This document shows, piece by piece, positions 11,700-22,382 of a stretch of 64,000 nt of DNA. The notes under the pieces were generated by a model, which had not been told where the DNA came from, ran no database searches, and saw only the letters and a list, made by a program, of their open reading frames with translations. The position numbers were made by a program, and so were the translations under genes. Origin of the DNA: Eurosta solidaginis. Its lineage: Eukaryota; Arthropoda; Insecta; Diptera; Tephritidae. The stretch lies in contig NC_090319.1 in NCBI RefSeq assembly GCF_040869045.1, positions 363,027,739 through 363,091,738 of the forward strand, read 5' to 3'. Positions within the stretch are counted from its first letter, which is position 1; every line of letters begins with the position of its first letter.

Positions 11700-11930
11700 A
11701 CTCAGCGACAGGCAGGCCACACTCAAGGTAATCTCAGCGTTCGAAATAAAGTCCTGGAATGTGACGCAATCTCAAGAAGCAGGGCTAAGTTTATGGGCAC
11801 ACTATGGTCAGAGTATTCCCTCAAGCCCAGAGAACTGCTAAGGTTCATCGAGGAAGTCGGCTTGGATAAGGTGCCGTGAAGGAGATGAGGGCATAATAGA
11901 CCAACGGTCGCACTCAAATTCTCAATAAAT
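11700..11930 (+). mobile_element. 3' end of an R1-like non-LTR retrotransposon (remnant)
   Basis: Read on the plus strand, part of this stretch encodes a peptide like LKPRELLRFIEEVGLDKV followed by a stop and ACCAACGGTCGCA. This resembles the extreme C-terminus and 3' UTR of R1/LOA-type LINE proteins. Only the tail is present, as in a 5'-truncated insertion. The assignment rests on a short stretch. Confidence 0.45.
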
Positions 11931-13284
11931 TATCTATCTTTCACGCTGTCGTGTAGAATTACCCAATAAAGAAGTCCTTCAGGTGAATAAACATTTATAG
12001 AATGAATTGCAGTAATTTATTTCATATTCACTTGTAAATCGTACAAAAAATATTTAATATATGTGTATGTATTTTGTTGCATATTTTTCACCACGATCCC
12101 CCATGAATTTTCTACACGCAGTTTTTATACTGCTGTGTAGAGCTCACACCCCTACAAGAATACTGACTATCATATGACTATCATCTGATTGTCAGCAATG
12201 TCAACCTAACGATCAGCGCCTCATACAAACTTCTATCACAAACTTAAGGGGACTTGCGCAAATGTGATGTAAACAACTGTGTACGTGTGAGTTGTTGTCT
12301 CCTTCTTATACACCAACATTGCCTACTGATTAAGTATATAGCCGTACTGCTCACCCTCATTCCTTTTCCTGGATCAGTGCTGACACTCTAACTATCAAAA
12401 TGTGTCATAAATGATAGTTTACTGTAGATATAAGGTTTGACCGTTATACTATCATAAATGACCATTGTTATATTCCGCCAAAAATGAAACAATGCTGTTT
12501 GCTTTTTATTTACTTTATTTCATTACGTTTTTAATTTTGTACGTGATAAAAGCATACGTGTTACTTATTTGTTTAAAATAAATAGTTTTATAAGAATTCG
12601 AATTCAGAATGTTAAATTTAAATTCAGAAAATAACAAAACAAAAGAAGAACGCTTTCCTCATGCGGAAACACATTTAAAATTGAATCACCACTAACCACT
12701 ATTATTTTTCGCGTATAAATTTTTTGACTGCGCCCCACACATTCCGACAGCTTTTGGTATTTTTTAATATTATTTTTGATTTTTTTTTTTTCTTTTAGCA
12801 TGGAGCTTTGAAATGCTCTCTTTTTCATTTTTTAAACTTATTTTTTATATGGTTTTCGTCGGTTGAAAATGGCGGAATTTAAAAAATAACAAAACAACCG
12901 TGATAATAATTTGATTGTTATATGACAGTCAGTAGTGACAACATGATTAAATCGGATAAACTGTTCTCGCATACATAAAATTCCGTTGAGAATTATGTAT
13001 CTGTCTCACATGCATAATGGTATCTGCTGTATGTTCGTTTGTTCTGTACCAGGTGTCCGAAGCTTTCCCAGTTTGAGTCCTTTTTCATGATTATAGGCTG
13101 TCGTTGGGTACATGCGGACATGCGTGAGCGAACAAAGAAACATACAGAAATTTGAGTATCAATGCTTACGTCATCGCAGGATCAGCATTGTCAATTACAA
13201 ATGTGAGTGTATTAGTAAACCTATCAGCGTTTCTTGTAGGGACAGTATATTAACTTTGTTCGCATAACGGCAATCCGTAACAGC
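11931..13284. other. Gene-free AT-rich DNA
   Basis: I see no gene or repeat I can name. The texture is compositional AT-rich intergenic DNA. Confidence 0.4.
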
Positions 13285-14056
13285 ATAAACTAATCGAGAT
13301 AGATATAGACTTCTATATATCAAAATGATCTGGGCGAAAAAAGAAATTTATTTAGCCATGTCCGTCCGTCCGTAAACAAGATAACTTGAGTAAATTTTGA
13401 GGAATCTTGATGAAATTTGTTATGTAGGTTCCTGGGCACTCATCTCAGATCGAAATCGGACTGAAACCACGCCCACTTTTTCGATATCTTAAATTTCGAA
13501 AAACCCAAAAAGTGCGATAATTCATTACCAAAGGCGGATAAAGCGATGAAACTTGGTAGGTGTGTTGACCTTATGACGTAGAATAGAAAATTAGTAAAGT
13601 TTTGGACAATGGGCGTGACACCACCCACTTTTGAAAGAAAGTAATTTGAAAGTTTTGCAAGCCGTAATTTGGCAGTCGTTGAAGATATCATGATGAAATT
13701 TGGCAAGAGCGTTACTCCTATATGTGTGCGAAATAAAAATTAGCAAAATCGGATAGCGAACACGCCCACTTTAAAAAAAAATGTTTAGTCAAATTATAAC
13801 AAAAAATTTAATATCTTTACAGTATATAAGTAAATTGTGTCAACATTCAACTTCAGTAATGATATGGTGCAACAAAATACAAAAACAAAAGAAAATTTCA
13901 AAATGGGTGTGGCTCCGCACTTCTTCATTTAATTTGTCTAGAATACTTTTAATGCGATAAGTCGAACAAAAATTAACCAATCCTTGTGAAATTTGATAGG
14001 GGCGTAGATTCTATGACGATAACTGTTTTCTGTGAAAATGGGCGAAAGCGGTTTAA

Positions 14057-14462
14057 AGGGCGAATTAATGGTGACTTATAACCATAAAGCCATAACCAAA
14101 TAAATCAGCTGATCGAACCTACCTTATGAAAAGGAATGTAATCGATTAATGGTGCCATACCATAACGCTAACGCCATAGCCAATCAATTGGTTTTTGGTC
14201 CCTAGCCATATCCATAACCTAAAAATATTTGATTTGTTGAATTTTATAACTTTTTGAAGATTTTCTTCATTGTTTTGGATACGTTATGACTAAGACACTT
14301 ATTTTTTGTCGCATATGTTTGTAGTTTTTTGCGTTTTCTTCATTTTTATGAAATTTTCACGATTTTTAGGTTAAGGCACCATTAATCGATCACATTGAGA
14401 TGGTTATGGATATGGGTATGGTTACGACTATGGCGTTAGGGTTAAGGAAGTTTAATTTGGCT
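14057..14462. mobile_element. MITE with TTAA-like target site
   Basis: The element starts AGGGCGAATTAATGG and ends near TTTAATTTGGCT. TTAA lies at both junctions (14053-14056 and 14463-14466), suggesting a piggyBac-type helper. The interior holds mirrored TGGTTATGG/CCATAACC blocks. A diverged relative lies at 24953-25246, where the same GGCGAATTAATGGTGACTTA end is found inverted. Confidence 0.6.
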
Positions 14463-14794
14463 TTAAGCCACGCCCAGTTTTTATACACAGTCGACCGTCT
14501 GCCCTTCCGCTCGGCCCTTAACACGATAACTTGACCAAAAATCGATATATTTTTACTAAACTTAAGCGCCAAATACACGACACGAACATTTCCGCGAACA
14601 TTCCCGTTATGTCATGTTTCTGCGACCTTTTCTGTCGTGTATGGTGGTGTTTGCCAGTTCGCGCAAATGTTCGCCAAAAATCAAAATATTTTAATTTTTG
14701 GCGAACATTTGCGCGAACTGTTCGTGCGTGTATGGCGAAATAGCTCATAATCGTAGTCATTTCTGAACGGAACAGACGTGCGCGGAAAAGTAAA

Positions 14795-15031
14795 ATGGAC
14801 AATACAAAATTTCTGAGTGAATTTATTGAAATGTATAAATCTTTGCCATCATTGTGGCAAGTAAAAAGCAAAGATTATTGTAATAGAATTAAAAAGAATA
14901 ATGATTATGCAACTTTAATCGAAAAATTAAAAGAAGTAGATCCTGATGCCACAAAAGATACAGTTATAAAAAAAATAAGTAGTTTGCGGGCGCAATACCG
15001 GCGTGAATCAAAAAAAAGAGAGATAGTTTGA
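14795..15031 (+). pseudogene. MADF-domain protein of the Harbinger element, truncated
   Basis: The frame encodes 78 residues with the MADF (Myb/SANT-like) pattern: FLSEFIEMYKSLPSLWQ near residues 6-22, then a basic segment ending in LRAQYRRESKK. In PIF/Harbinger transposons this second gene supplies a DNA-binding partner of the transposase. The frame stops at 15031, but MADF-like sequence (YVPTLWCYDLLYFL) resumes in another frame near 15058-15100, so the gene is frameshifted. The start ATG follows the element's 5' leader directly. A near-identical N-terminus is present at 24469. Confidence 0.75.
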
Positions 15032-15245
15032 AGTCTGGTGCTGGTGCTGAGCATGAATATGTTCCTACTCTTTGGTGCTATGATTTGCTATACTTTTTGA
15101 AAGATTAAGAAGAACCTTTGGCAGGCGTTACCACGATGCAGGATGAAAATGCAAACACATTTGAGGTGAGAAAAAAGTCAAAATTGTATTGTTTCTTTTC
15201 TTTTGTGAACACAAACATTCATTTTGCTTTTATTCCGTAAATGAT

Positions 15246-15649
15246 TCACTTTCTTATATTTAATATATTGTTCTGCCACGGAACTGCTCCCACTGTATTA
15301 AAATAATTACAATATTTTTCTCGAGTAGTTTTTGCTAAATTGGATGCATTCATTGCACTTGAAGCTTGAAGAGCTGTAAGTCCATGGTCATTATGCCAAT
15401 GAGCGTATTCTATCGCTCCGGGATCTGTTAAAAGTTGGTCAAATGTTGCCTTGCTCATACGAACGTAATTTTTAAAATCATTTTGTGACGTGAATTCCAG
15501 TTATTTAATAAGCTCACTTTGTCCAAGAACTGCTCGTTTTTTAAACCATTCTTTGCACCAAATTCTTTTTTTGCGATCTTCTCTCTTTTTTTACGCTTAA
15601 TTGCCACAGCGAGCAATATTGCTGCAGCACAATTGTTGTCCGTATTCAT
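15246..15649 (-). pseudogene. Harbinger transposase remnant (N-terminus joined to C-terminus)
   Basis: Two overlapping minus-strand frames are present. The upstream one (15455-15649) has a lysine-rich N-terminus. The downstream one (15246-15458) begins with MSKATFDQLL and then jumps to a tail containing YCNYFNTVGAVPWQ, typical of the HARBI1-type C-terminus. The DDE nuclease core normally between these parts is missing. A one-base shift near 15500 separates the frames; the second copy (24600-24836) is still open across that point, so the shift is specific to this copy. Confidence 0.7.
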
Positions 15650-16190
15650 CGCTGTCTGAAAGAGAACTAATGTTCGGCCAAAAGTTCGTATGGTGTATGT
15701 CGTGTATTTGGCGCTTTAGTTCACGTACTTATCTGAACTCACTTTATCTTGGTATGAAATATGACCGAAATCCGACTATGACCACTCCCACTTTTTCGAT
15801 ATCGAAAATTACGAAAAATGAAAAAAAAAAGTTGCCGTAATTCTATACCAAATATGAAAAAAGGGATGAAATATTGTAATTGGATAGGTTTATTGACGCA
15901 AAATATAACTTTAGAAAAAACTTTGTAAAATGACACTGACACCTTCCATATTAAGTAGAATAAAATGAAAAAGTTCTGCAGGGCGAAATCAAAAGTCCTT
16001 GGAATCTTGGCAGGAATACTGTTCGTGATATTACATATATAAATAAATTAGCGGTACCCGACAGATGATGTTCTGGGTCACCCTGGTCCACATTTTGGTC
16101 GATATCTCGAAAACGCCTTCACATATACAACTAAGGGCCACTCCCTTTTAAAACCCTCATTAATACCTTTAATTTGATACCCATAATAAA

Positions 16191-17210
16191 AATGCACTTA
16201 ATTATACCATATATGTTGTATTTATTTATTTTGTCGATATTTCGATTTCAATTAGAAATCATCTTCAGGGCTGTAAAAAATACATTTTTATTACTAATAT
16301 ATATGTGTGGCCTAGAGCTCGGAAATTCTTCTTGATGTAATTTCTTGACGGCGACCCACAACGTTGCCAAGAAAATATACACGTTTTATCATCAATTAAG
16401 ACTAAATGGGCGTGGGTCATTAACTAGACAAACTCTATCTGCCAAATTGAATACTGGTTTTACTTCGTTTTCGTGGATCCACTCAGGGGTCCTTTTTTTT
16501 TAAAGACGGTCGAAGGCCGCCAGCATAGAAAGATGTTTAACTGTAACTAGTCGTATTATTGTAAAATAAGTTGGTAACATTTTACAAGACAGTGCCCCAC
16601 CTAATTTTTGTAAACAATTATCAAAGGTGGTATAAAAAGACGCACCTCGACCTCCGTTTTAAGAATCCGAAAGCGAAAATTAAAATTTTTATTTCTGTCA
16701 AAAGTTATAAGCAAAAAATCGGTTCAAATTTTCATGTTGTTTTTTTGCCAGATTTGTTGTAAACACACACACACTAATGCAGAAAGGTGTTCTGCGCGCA
16801 TTTAGTTTTGATCCCCAAACCGTGGTCGGACCCCCCCAGGGTAATTTTTTATAAGCGCGCCCGAAGGCCGCCAACGCAGGTGTTCTATGCAAAAAAAAAC
16901 TATGAATCGGGCCCTCTCGGGTCAAGATTACAACTCAACCTGTAGTTTTGCGAATGTTAGTCCCATCGATACTAACCACTACCCCTGGTAATCCTGCTTT
17001 AGACTAAAATGCGATTTTTGAAGCGCTTTGCTGCCCTGCAGTCTTTTAGGTTTCCATCCACTCCGCACAAATATGCTCCTTAATAATATCTAAAACCCCT
17101 TTAATAACTGTAATGTTATCCAGTACAACACTAAATTAATTTCCACAGCATTTTGGATAGCTGCCGTCGGCAAGGAACTGGAGTGTAGCACATAACTTTA
17201 AAATAGGGGT
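16191..17210. other. Intergenic DNA with two GAAGGCCGCCA modules
   Basis: No gene is seen. Two related blocks, one near 16485-16535 (GGTCGAAGGCCGCCAGCATAG) and one near 16830-16885 (GCCCGAAGGCCGCCAACGCAG), sit 340 bases apart and may be parts of one dispersed element. No ends were identified. Confidence 0.35.
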
Positions 17211-17220
17211 ACAACTATCC

Positions 17221-17639
17221 CTGTTGTTGTTGTTGTATTAACGGTAGACACTCCCCGAAGGCTTTGGGGAGTATTACGTATGTTGATATTCCTTTGCCGG
17301 ATATAGGTCTGGTACGTTCCGGTGACAATTAAGGTACTAGCCCGACCATCTGGGGAACTATTTATATGACCACAATAAATCTTCTAGGCCATACCGCCCT
17401 CCCCACCTCCTAGTTCCATGAGGAACTTGGGGTAGCCAGAGTCTAAGCTGTTAATGAAACAGGATTCGCCACGGGTAGGTGAGATTGACAATTGGCTTGG
17501 AGATGGTATATATTGCGCAGGCAACCCCTTGAGAGGGTTGCACTATACAACCCCTTGAATCAATTTCGTATTTTAGTCGCCTCTTACGACAGGCATACCT
17601 ACAATGGGTATGTTCTAAGTCCCCTAACCCGCTAGGGGG
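17221..17639 (-). mobile_element. CAA-tailed SINE-like retroposon, full length
   Basis: On the minus strand this 419-base unit starts near CCCCCTAGCGGGTTAGGGG and ends with ACAACAACAACAACAG. It is flanked by imperfect ten-base duplications, ACAACTATCC (17211-17220) and ACAACCGTCC (17640-17649), as expected for LINE-mediated retroposition. It shares all main blocks with the copy at 2697-3109. The terminal CAA repeats also match the 3' tail of the LINE at 56038. Confidence 0.8.
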
Positions 17640-17770
17640 ACAACCGTCCTTCGAAAGCGTTTGCGAAAATGGTCCTCCATGTTGTTTAGTAAGGAGAAAA
17701 ATGCTTTCTTACTTACACCGAAAATAACTTACAAATCTGCAAAATAACTTCATTAGAAGCTCATCATTTG

Positions 17771-17933
17771 TTGTTGTTGTTGTTGTAGCCATAAGGTTAT
17801 TCACCGAAAGCTTTGGGGAGTGTTATCGATGTGATGGTCCTTTGCCGGATACAGATCAGGTACGCCCCGGTAACACAGCACTATTAAGGTACTAGCCCGG
17901 CCATCTCGGGAACGGTTATATGGTTGAATCCCC
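17771..17933 (-). mobile_element. CAA-tailed retroposon, 5'-truncated, perfect target duplication
   Basis: This is a 163-base 3' fragment of the same family as 17221-17639, bounded by a perfect 11-base duplication CTCATCATTTG (17760-17770 and 17934-17944). The intact duplication, with loss of the 5' part only, shows that truncation occurred on insertion, as with target-primed reverse transcription. Confidence 0.88.
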
Positions 17934-17944
17934 CTCATCATTTG

Positions 17945-19347
17945 TCATTTAAACGTTTTCTTACTGTATTTGGTAGTTCCAAGGGATGGTTTTTTCCGTA
18001 TTCGCGACATGGCAATTTTGCCATCAACATTTTCGTCATTATAAAATAAATCTAAGCTAATATCCATTTTGCTAAAAATTCGTGATACCAAACAGGAGTT
18101 AAGTTGTGTTCAAGTTGAGTTGTAAACCGGTATATATTTCTCAAGTGATAAAAATATGGAAACTTTTTTCTATAGAAACCACACACGTAATCCATAATAA
18201 ATCAAATTTTACTTTTTTATTATTTTACTTTTTTTTTATTTTACTTTTTTATACATAAAAAAGGAAAACAGAATTCGTGTATTTTTTAATTTTGTTTTTT
18301 CGTATTGTCGGTAGGAAACGTATGAATTTTTTAAAATTTCTTTATAACTGTGTGTATATTTTGTATTATGGCTTATGCAAAAAACAAAAATTGCATTTTT
18401 GCTTGAACAATTTGTTAAGAAGTTTTCAAACTATATAGTTTACAGAGTATATATGGGTGTATGTAGAGTAGTATCTATTTATGCATTTGATTGAGTTTGC
18501 GATTGCACACTTATTGGCGTAGATAAAAAAAACGAATACATTATTCTAAGTAAAATAAGCAATCGCACTGACATTATTTCAAACCTTTTTCCACGTAAAC
18601 ATCGTAATAACATATTCATATGACAATTGCGTTACACAAAGTTTATGTTATTTAACTTATACGCAAACATTTTATAATAAAATAAGAATAATTTTTGATT
18701 AAGTTTGCACTTTTTTGTTCTCTCATTGCTGCTACACACATAGACGAGAGCTAGGAGAACATAACAATTTTTTAAGAGCAAAAAAGTATATTAAAAAAAA
18801 TAAAGCAAATACAATATATATATATTCAAAGTTATAATAAAAAGTATATAATAACTAAAAATTATGCAACAACTTCGAACGCGAATAATACAATTAACTC
18901 GAAAATTTATAATTATAATTATTTTAATTCTTTTTCTTCAATAAATACTAACAAACGCAAAATTAAAAAAAAAAAATAATAATAAAAAAAAAACAGATTA
19001 AAAAGAAATACTCCATTATAATATTGTATATATGTAGTTACTTAAGTAGTACTTTTTTGTGAATTTTCTTATTGTGTAGCAAACATTTGGCAGCGAGAGA
19101 TTAAGAGCTCTGCAAATATCTGCGCCTAAACTACATTTTCTTGTTGTAAGGCTAACTGACTTGACTTGACATTCAAAGAGTAATAAAATGTTAAAGATTT
19201 TTTTTAACTTTTTAATTTTTATATAATAATTAAACTACACTTTTCATCACTCCACTCCAATGACTGACTATGCATGTGTACTGTGCTTGTTATATGAGCT
19301 TAGGAGCTCGTAATTTTCTTATTTTTGTGACGCCAAATAATTGCCTA
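17945..19347. other. AT-rich downstream flank of Lkb1
   Basis: This very AT-rich stretch has long A and T runs and no coding features. Its proximal part, toward 19347, should contain the Lkb1 3' UTR and polyadenylation site, but with many AATAAA-like strings on the minus strand I cannot choose the site. Confidence 0.45.
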
Positions 19348-21733
19348 TTATGATGGCCGGCAATTTGTTAGCTTCTTTACAGATATACATGATGTTAATT
19401 TTTTGGCACGCCTTTTTAGCGATGACGATTTTTTCTCTTTGCTAATGCTGTTCGTTGAGGCGGCGCCGCTTGTTGAAGGACCTGTGGAATTTGCAGCAGC
19501 GAGCTGTTTTTGTTGTTGTTGTGCTTTGATTTCAGCGGCTGCAGCGGCAGCTTGGCGTGCTAATTCACCTGCATAAGGGTAAATAAAATATTGTCAAAAG
19601 CATATGAATATTTAAGACAACTAAAGCTACTAACGATTCAAATCATGTTCTGTAAAGTAGACCTCTTCTAAATCGCGTTCAGTTTCATAATGATAAGCAT
19701 CTAAATAAGGCAGTACTGTTGAACGACGATAAATATCATGCTTTAATGGCGGAATGGGTATCGACTGATCCTTCACTTCGGGTGCTGACATAAACCAACT
19801 GTATGCATGATTATTTAGAAAGAATTTGGATAGGTTCATATGTGTTTAATGTATATTTTGGTAGCCACTTACGGATCACAGCGTATTTGTTGTATGGTAT
19901 ATCGTTTAGTAGGATCATATTGCAACATTCCCAAAACGAGGCCAGCCAATTGCGCGTCTAATTGATATAACCGATCTGGTACTTGCCACTGAGCACGTCC
20001 TATATTTTCAAATAGTCTATAAATGTTATCTCCTTCAAATGGATACTGGCCCGTGCATATGTTATAGCTATGTAGGATTAAATTAAAAAGTTAGCAAATG
20101 CATTCATCATTATAACTGATTGTTTGGCAAGCCTATTAATTTATGAATATTAATTCTTTCATTTTCAAAATGAGATACATATTTGCAACACTGAATAGGA
20201 AGTCACTAGCTGTTAAGCAATAAAACTGAAAAGCAAAATAACTTGGGAGTTTCAACCAGATACACGAACTAGACTGATATATGTAAGACTCGAACGCATC
20301 AGATTTCGTTGGAGCCACACGTTTCACCAAGAGCAGTCCTCAAAACCTTCAAGTAGTGCATTTATCGCTATTATATACATTTTTTATACTCACAGCGTGA
20401 CACCACAGCTCCATATGTCAACTTTAGTACCCGAAAATGTGTCATTTCCATTAGCAATTTCTGGCGGTTGAAATGCGGGCGATCCTTGACCGGTGGTGCA
20501 TGTATCATCCACGGCAAACAAATCCAATTGTTCGGCAACACCAAAATCGGAAATTTTCAATATTTGCTCAAGCGTAAGCAACAAATTTCCTGGTTTGATA
20601 TCTTTATGTATAATACGACAACCATGAAGATACTCTAGACCGCTGATTAATTGGCAAAAGTAGCGATGAGCTTGGAATAGAGGTAGTTTCTTTTCGGGTG
20701 CGCTATCTACCAATTCCTAAAATATAAAAGGTTTAATATTTTAAATCCTCTTAATATTTCATACGCTTCACATATCTACCTGCAATCCTCCCACACAATA
20801 CTCCATAATCATATACATTTTTTGTTTTTCTTCATTATATAGAACATCTAAAAGCGCTACCACATTTTTGTGTTGCAAATTACGCAGCAATTGTATTTCA
20901 CGCTGCACATTCTGTTCCCCATTAGGAATGCGTCTCAGTTTACGTTTTGTTAAAATTTTTACAGCACGCCGGCATAAATTTTCTGAATCTAGAACTTCCT
21001 TTACTTTGCCGTAGGAGCCTTCACCCAGCACATCACCCATAACATATTTTCCTACCATTTTAATTTCTTTCTTTTTCTTTTGATATATTATCTCTGCACT
21101 ATCAACACGATTAAAGAACATATTACCAATATCTAAAGTGGTCAAGTCAAGCGCATCAATTTGTTCACTATCTAACCATGTTACTTGTGCATGTGGTTGC
21201 TCCTTCAATAGCTGCTCTACTCCTTCGCCAGCTACGAAATTGGCACCTCCTTCACATCTACAATCTGCATCGGCGTCAGCATCGATAGCTTCGTATAACT
21301 CCTCCGTATTTGAAAGTACGTCATCATAATGAAAATTTTTGTTAGCCAGTAATACTGACATTTCACCATCTTTTGTGGCATCTACTATATCCATTTCAAT
21401 TGTGTTAGCCTCTTTATTAGTATGTTGTTGCAATTGCTGTGTGTTGGCCAACAGTTTAGTGCCTAAAGGTGGCATTAATACGCTAATATTGGCAGTTACT
21501 GTGGTGTGTGTATTGGCTGCTGTCACAAGGGACTGTTCTAGATTTGTTTTGTTAATATTATTATTATTTGTAATGCTGTTTTCGGTGATTGACTGCGGTG
21601 TAACTTGTATTTCCATTGCTTGTGTGCTGGACACAGTCATTGGGGGGTGGCGCCGATGCACTAAAGTAAGGACGTTTCGTTGTATATGCTCGTTACTAGT
21701 TGTATGTTTTTGTGTGAACAACAGGACTAGCAT
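19348..21733 (-). CDS. Lkb1: Serine/threonine kinase LKB1 (STK11 orthologue), five exons
   Basis: LKB1 is the master kinase that activates AMPK and related kinases, acting with STRAD and MO25 in cell polarity and energy control. Coding exons on the minus strand are 21733-20780, 20716-20394, 20067-19873, 19798-19635 and 19568-19348. All introns begin GT and end AG, and the phases join exactly, giving 618 residues (Drosophila LKB1 is somewhat shorter). Visible kinase features are the glycine loop GEGSYGKV (about 237-244), the lysine in RAVKIL (259), [10 protein letters not shown] with the LKB1-type HKD (355-357), and DFG (375-377) followed by [12 protein letters not shown] low-complexity Asn/Thr-rich region precedes the kinase. 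The tail is basic ([12 protein letters not shown]) and ends CRPS, a CAAX-like farnesylation site. The start is uncertain: the upstream GTG frame at 21775 has no ATG, and 21640 is an alternative ATG giving 587 residues. An upstream exon is possible. Confidence 0.93.
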
Positions 21734-22297
21734 TTGTTGTACCAGTCGTTTGATGGTTGGTTGCTTATTTAGCACTATTGTTATTTTTTAGAATTATACG
21801 CCCCACGTACGCATGTAGGACGCCACCGAATGTTTACATTTTTAATTTATATATTTTTTTTTTAATGATAGTTCGCTCTAGTTTGTGTAAGACGATTATG
21901 AATCCACATAAGTTCGGTTAATGTATTCGAGTGTTTTGCTGCCCTTACACTCTGGGATGACGATATCTGACAAGTTTAGCTAATTTTCTCGAGCGTTTAG
22001 CCGTCTTATCACAAGCACCCGGAGGTGCCGTCGACCCCTTCACTTTGAACTTACGTCTCGTAATCACTTGCCTTCTTTGATGGGTATGCTATATGTTTGA
22101 ATAATTGGTTCTCAATGCAGCCTACTCTTTTGTATTTATTAAATCCTACGATCTTATCCAATTTTTAACAGAATTAACTTTATTATTCACTCAAAACTTC
22201 CTACTTCGCCTGCTGATCGTAACACAACTTTTTTCAACATATTGGCAGCAGCGTTGCCAACTAAGTTACGGAATGTCTGCTAAAGCAAAAACAGCAA
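21734..22297. promoter_or_regulatory. Presumed Lkb1 5' UTR and promoter region
   Basis: This is the stretch immediately upstream of the first Lkb1 ATG. It contains an in-frame stop (near 21790) ahead of the first exon's frame. I can point to no clear TATA box or initiator. The promoter assignment is purely positional. Confidence 0.3.
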
Positions 22298-22377
22298 AAT
22301 AATGTTATTTCAACAGAGCTGTTGTATTGACATAGGCAATAATGTTATTTCAACAGAGCTCTTGTATTGACATAGGC
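22298..22377. repeat. 40-bp tandem duplication
   Basis: The unit starting AATAATGTTATTTCAACAGA at 22298 is repeated at 22338 with one visible difference, directly next to the MITE array. It looks like a small slippage or repair duplication. Confidence 0.85.
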
Positions 22378-22382
22378 AATAA

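Larger units (their letters stand above)
14565..15715. mobile_element. PIF/Harbinger transposon derivative
   Basis: The terminal inverted repeats AGCGCCAAATACACGACA and TGTCGTGTATTTGGCGCT bound an 1,151-base element flanked by TTA on both sides (14562-14564 and 15716-15718). A three-base TWA duplication is the PIF/Harbinger signature. It carries remnants of both genes expected for the superfamily, a MADF-domain protein on the plus strand and a transposase on the minus strand, arranged tail to tail. The catalytic core of the transposase is deleted, so the copy is non-autonomous. Confidence 0.88.
13285..16190. mobile_element. Long non-coding dispersed repeat (TACTCAG superfamily), interrupted
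   Basis: The repeat carries the GTCCGTCCGTCC and CACGCCCACTTTTTCGAT motifs shared with the copies at 44668, 50502 and 54215, in a longer subfamily. It is broken by a MITE at 14057-14462 and a PIF/Harbinger derivative at 14565-15715. Removing these with one copy of each duplication restores a continuous repeat. It lacks long reading frames, so it is probably non-autonomous. The mechanism of movement is unknown. Confidence 0.7.

Noticed and set aside
21339..21791. 150-codon plus-strand gene opposite Lkb1
   Set aside because: It is the antisense shadow of the first Lkb1 exon; the minus frame has clear kinase homology and splice sites.
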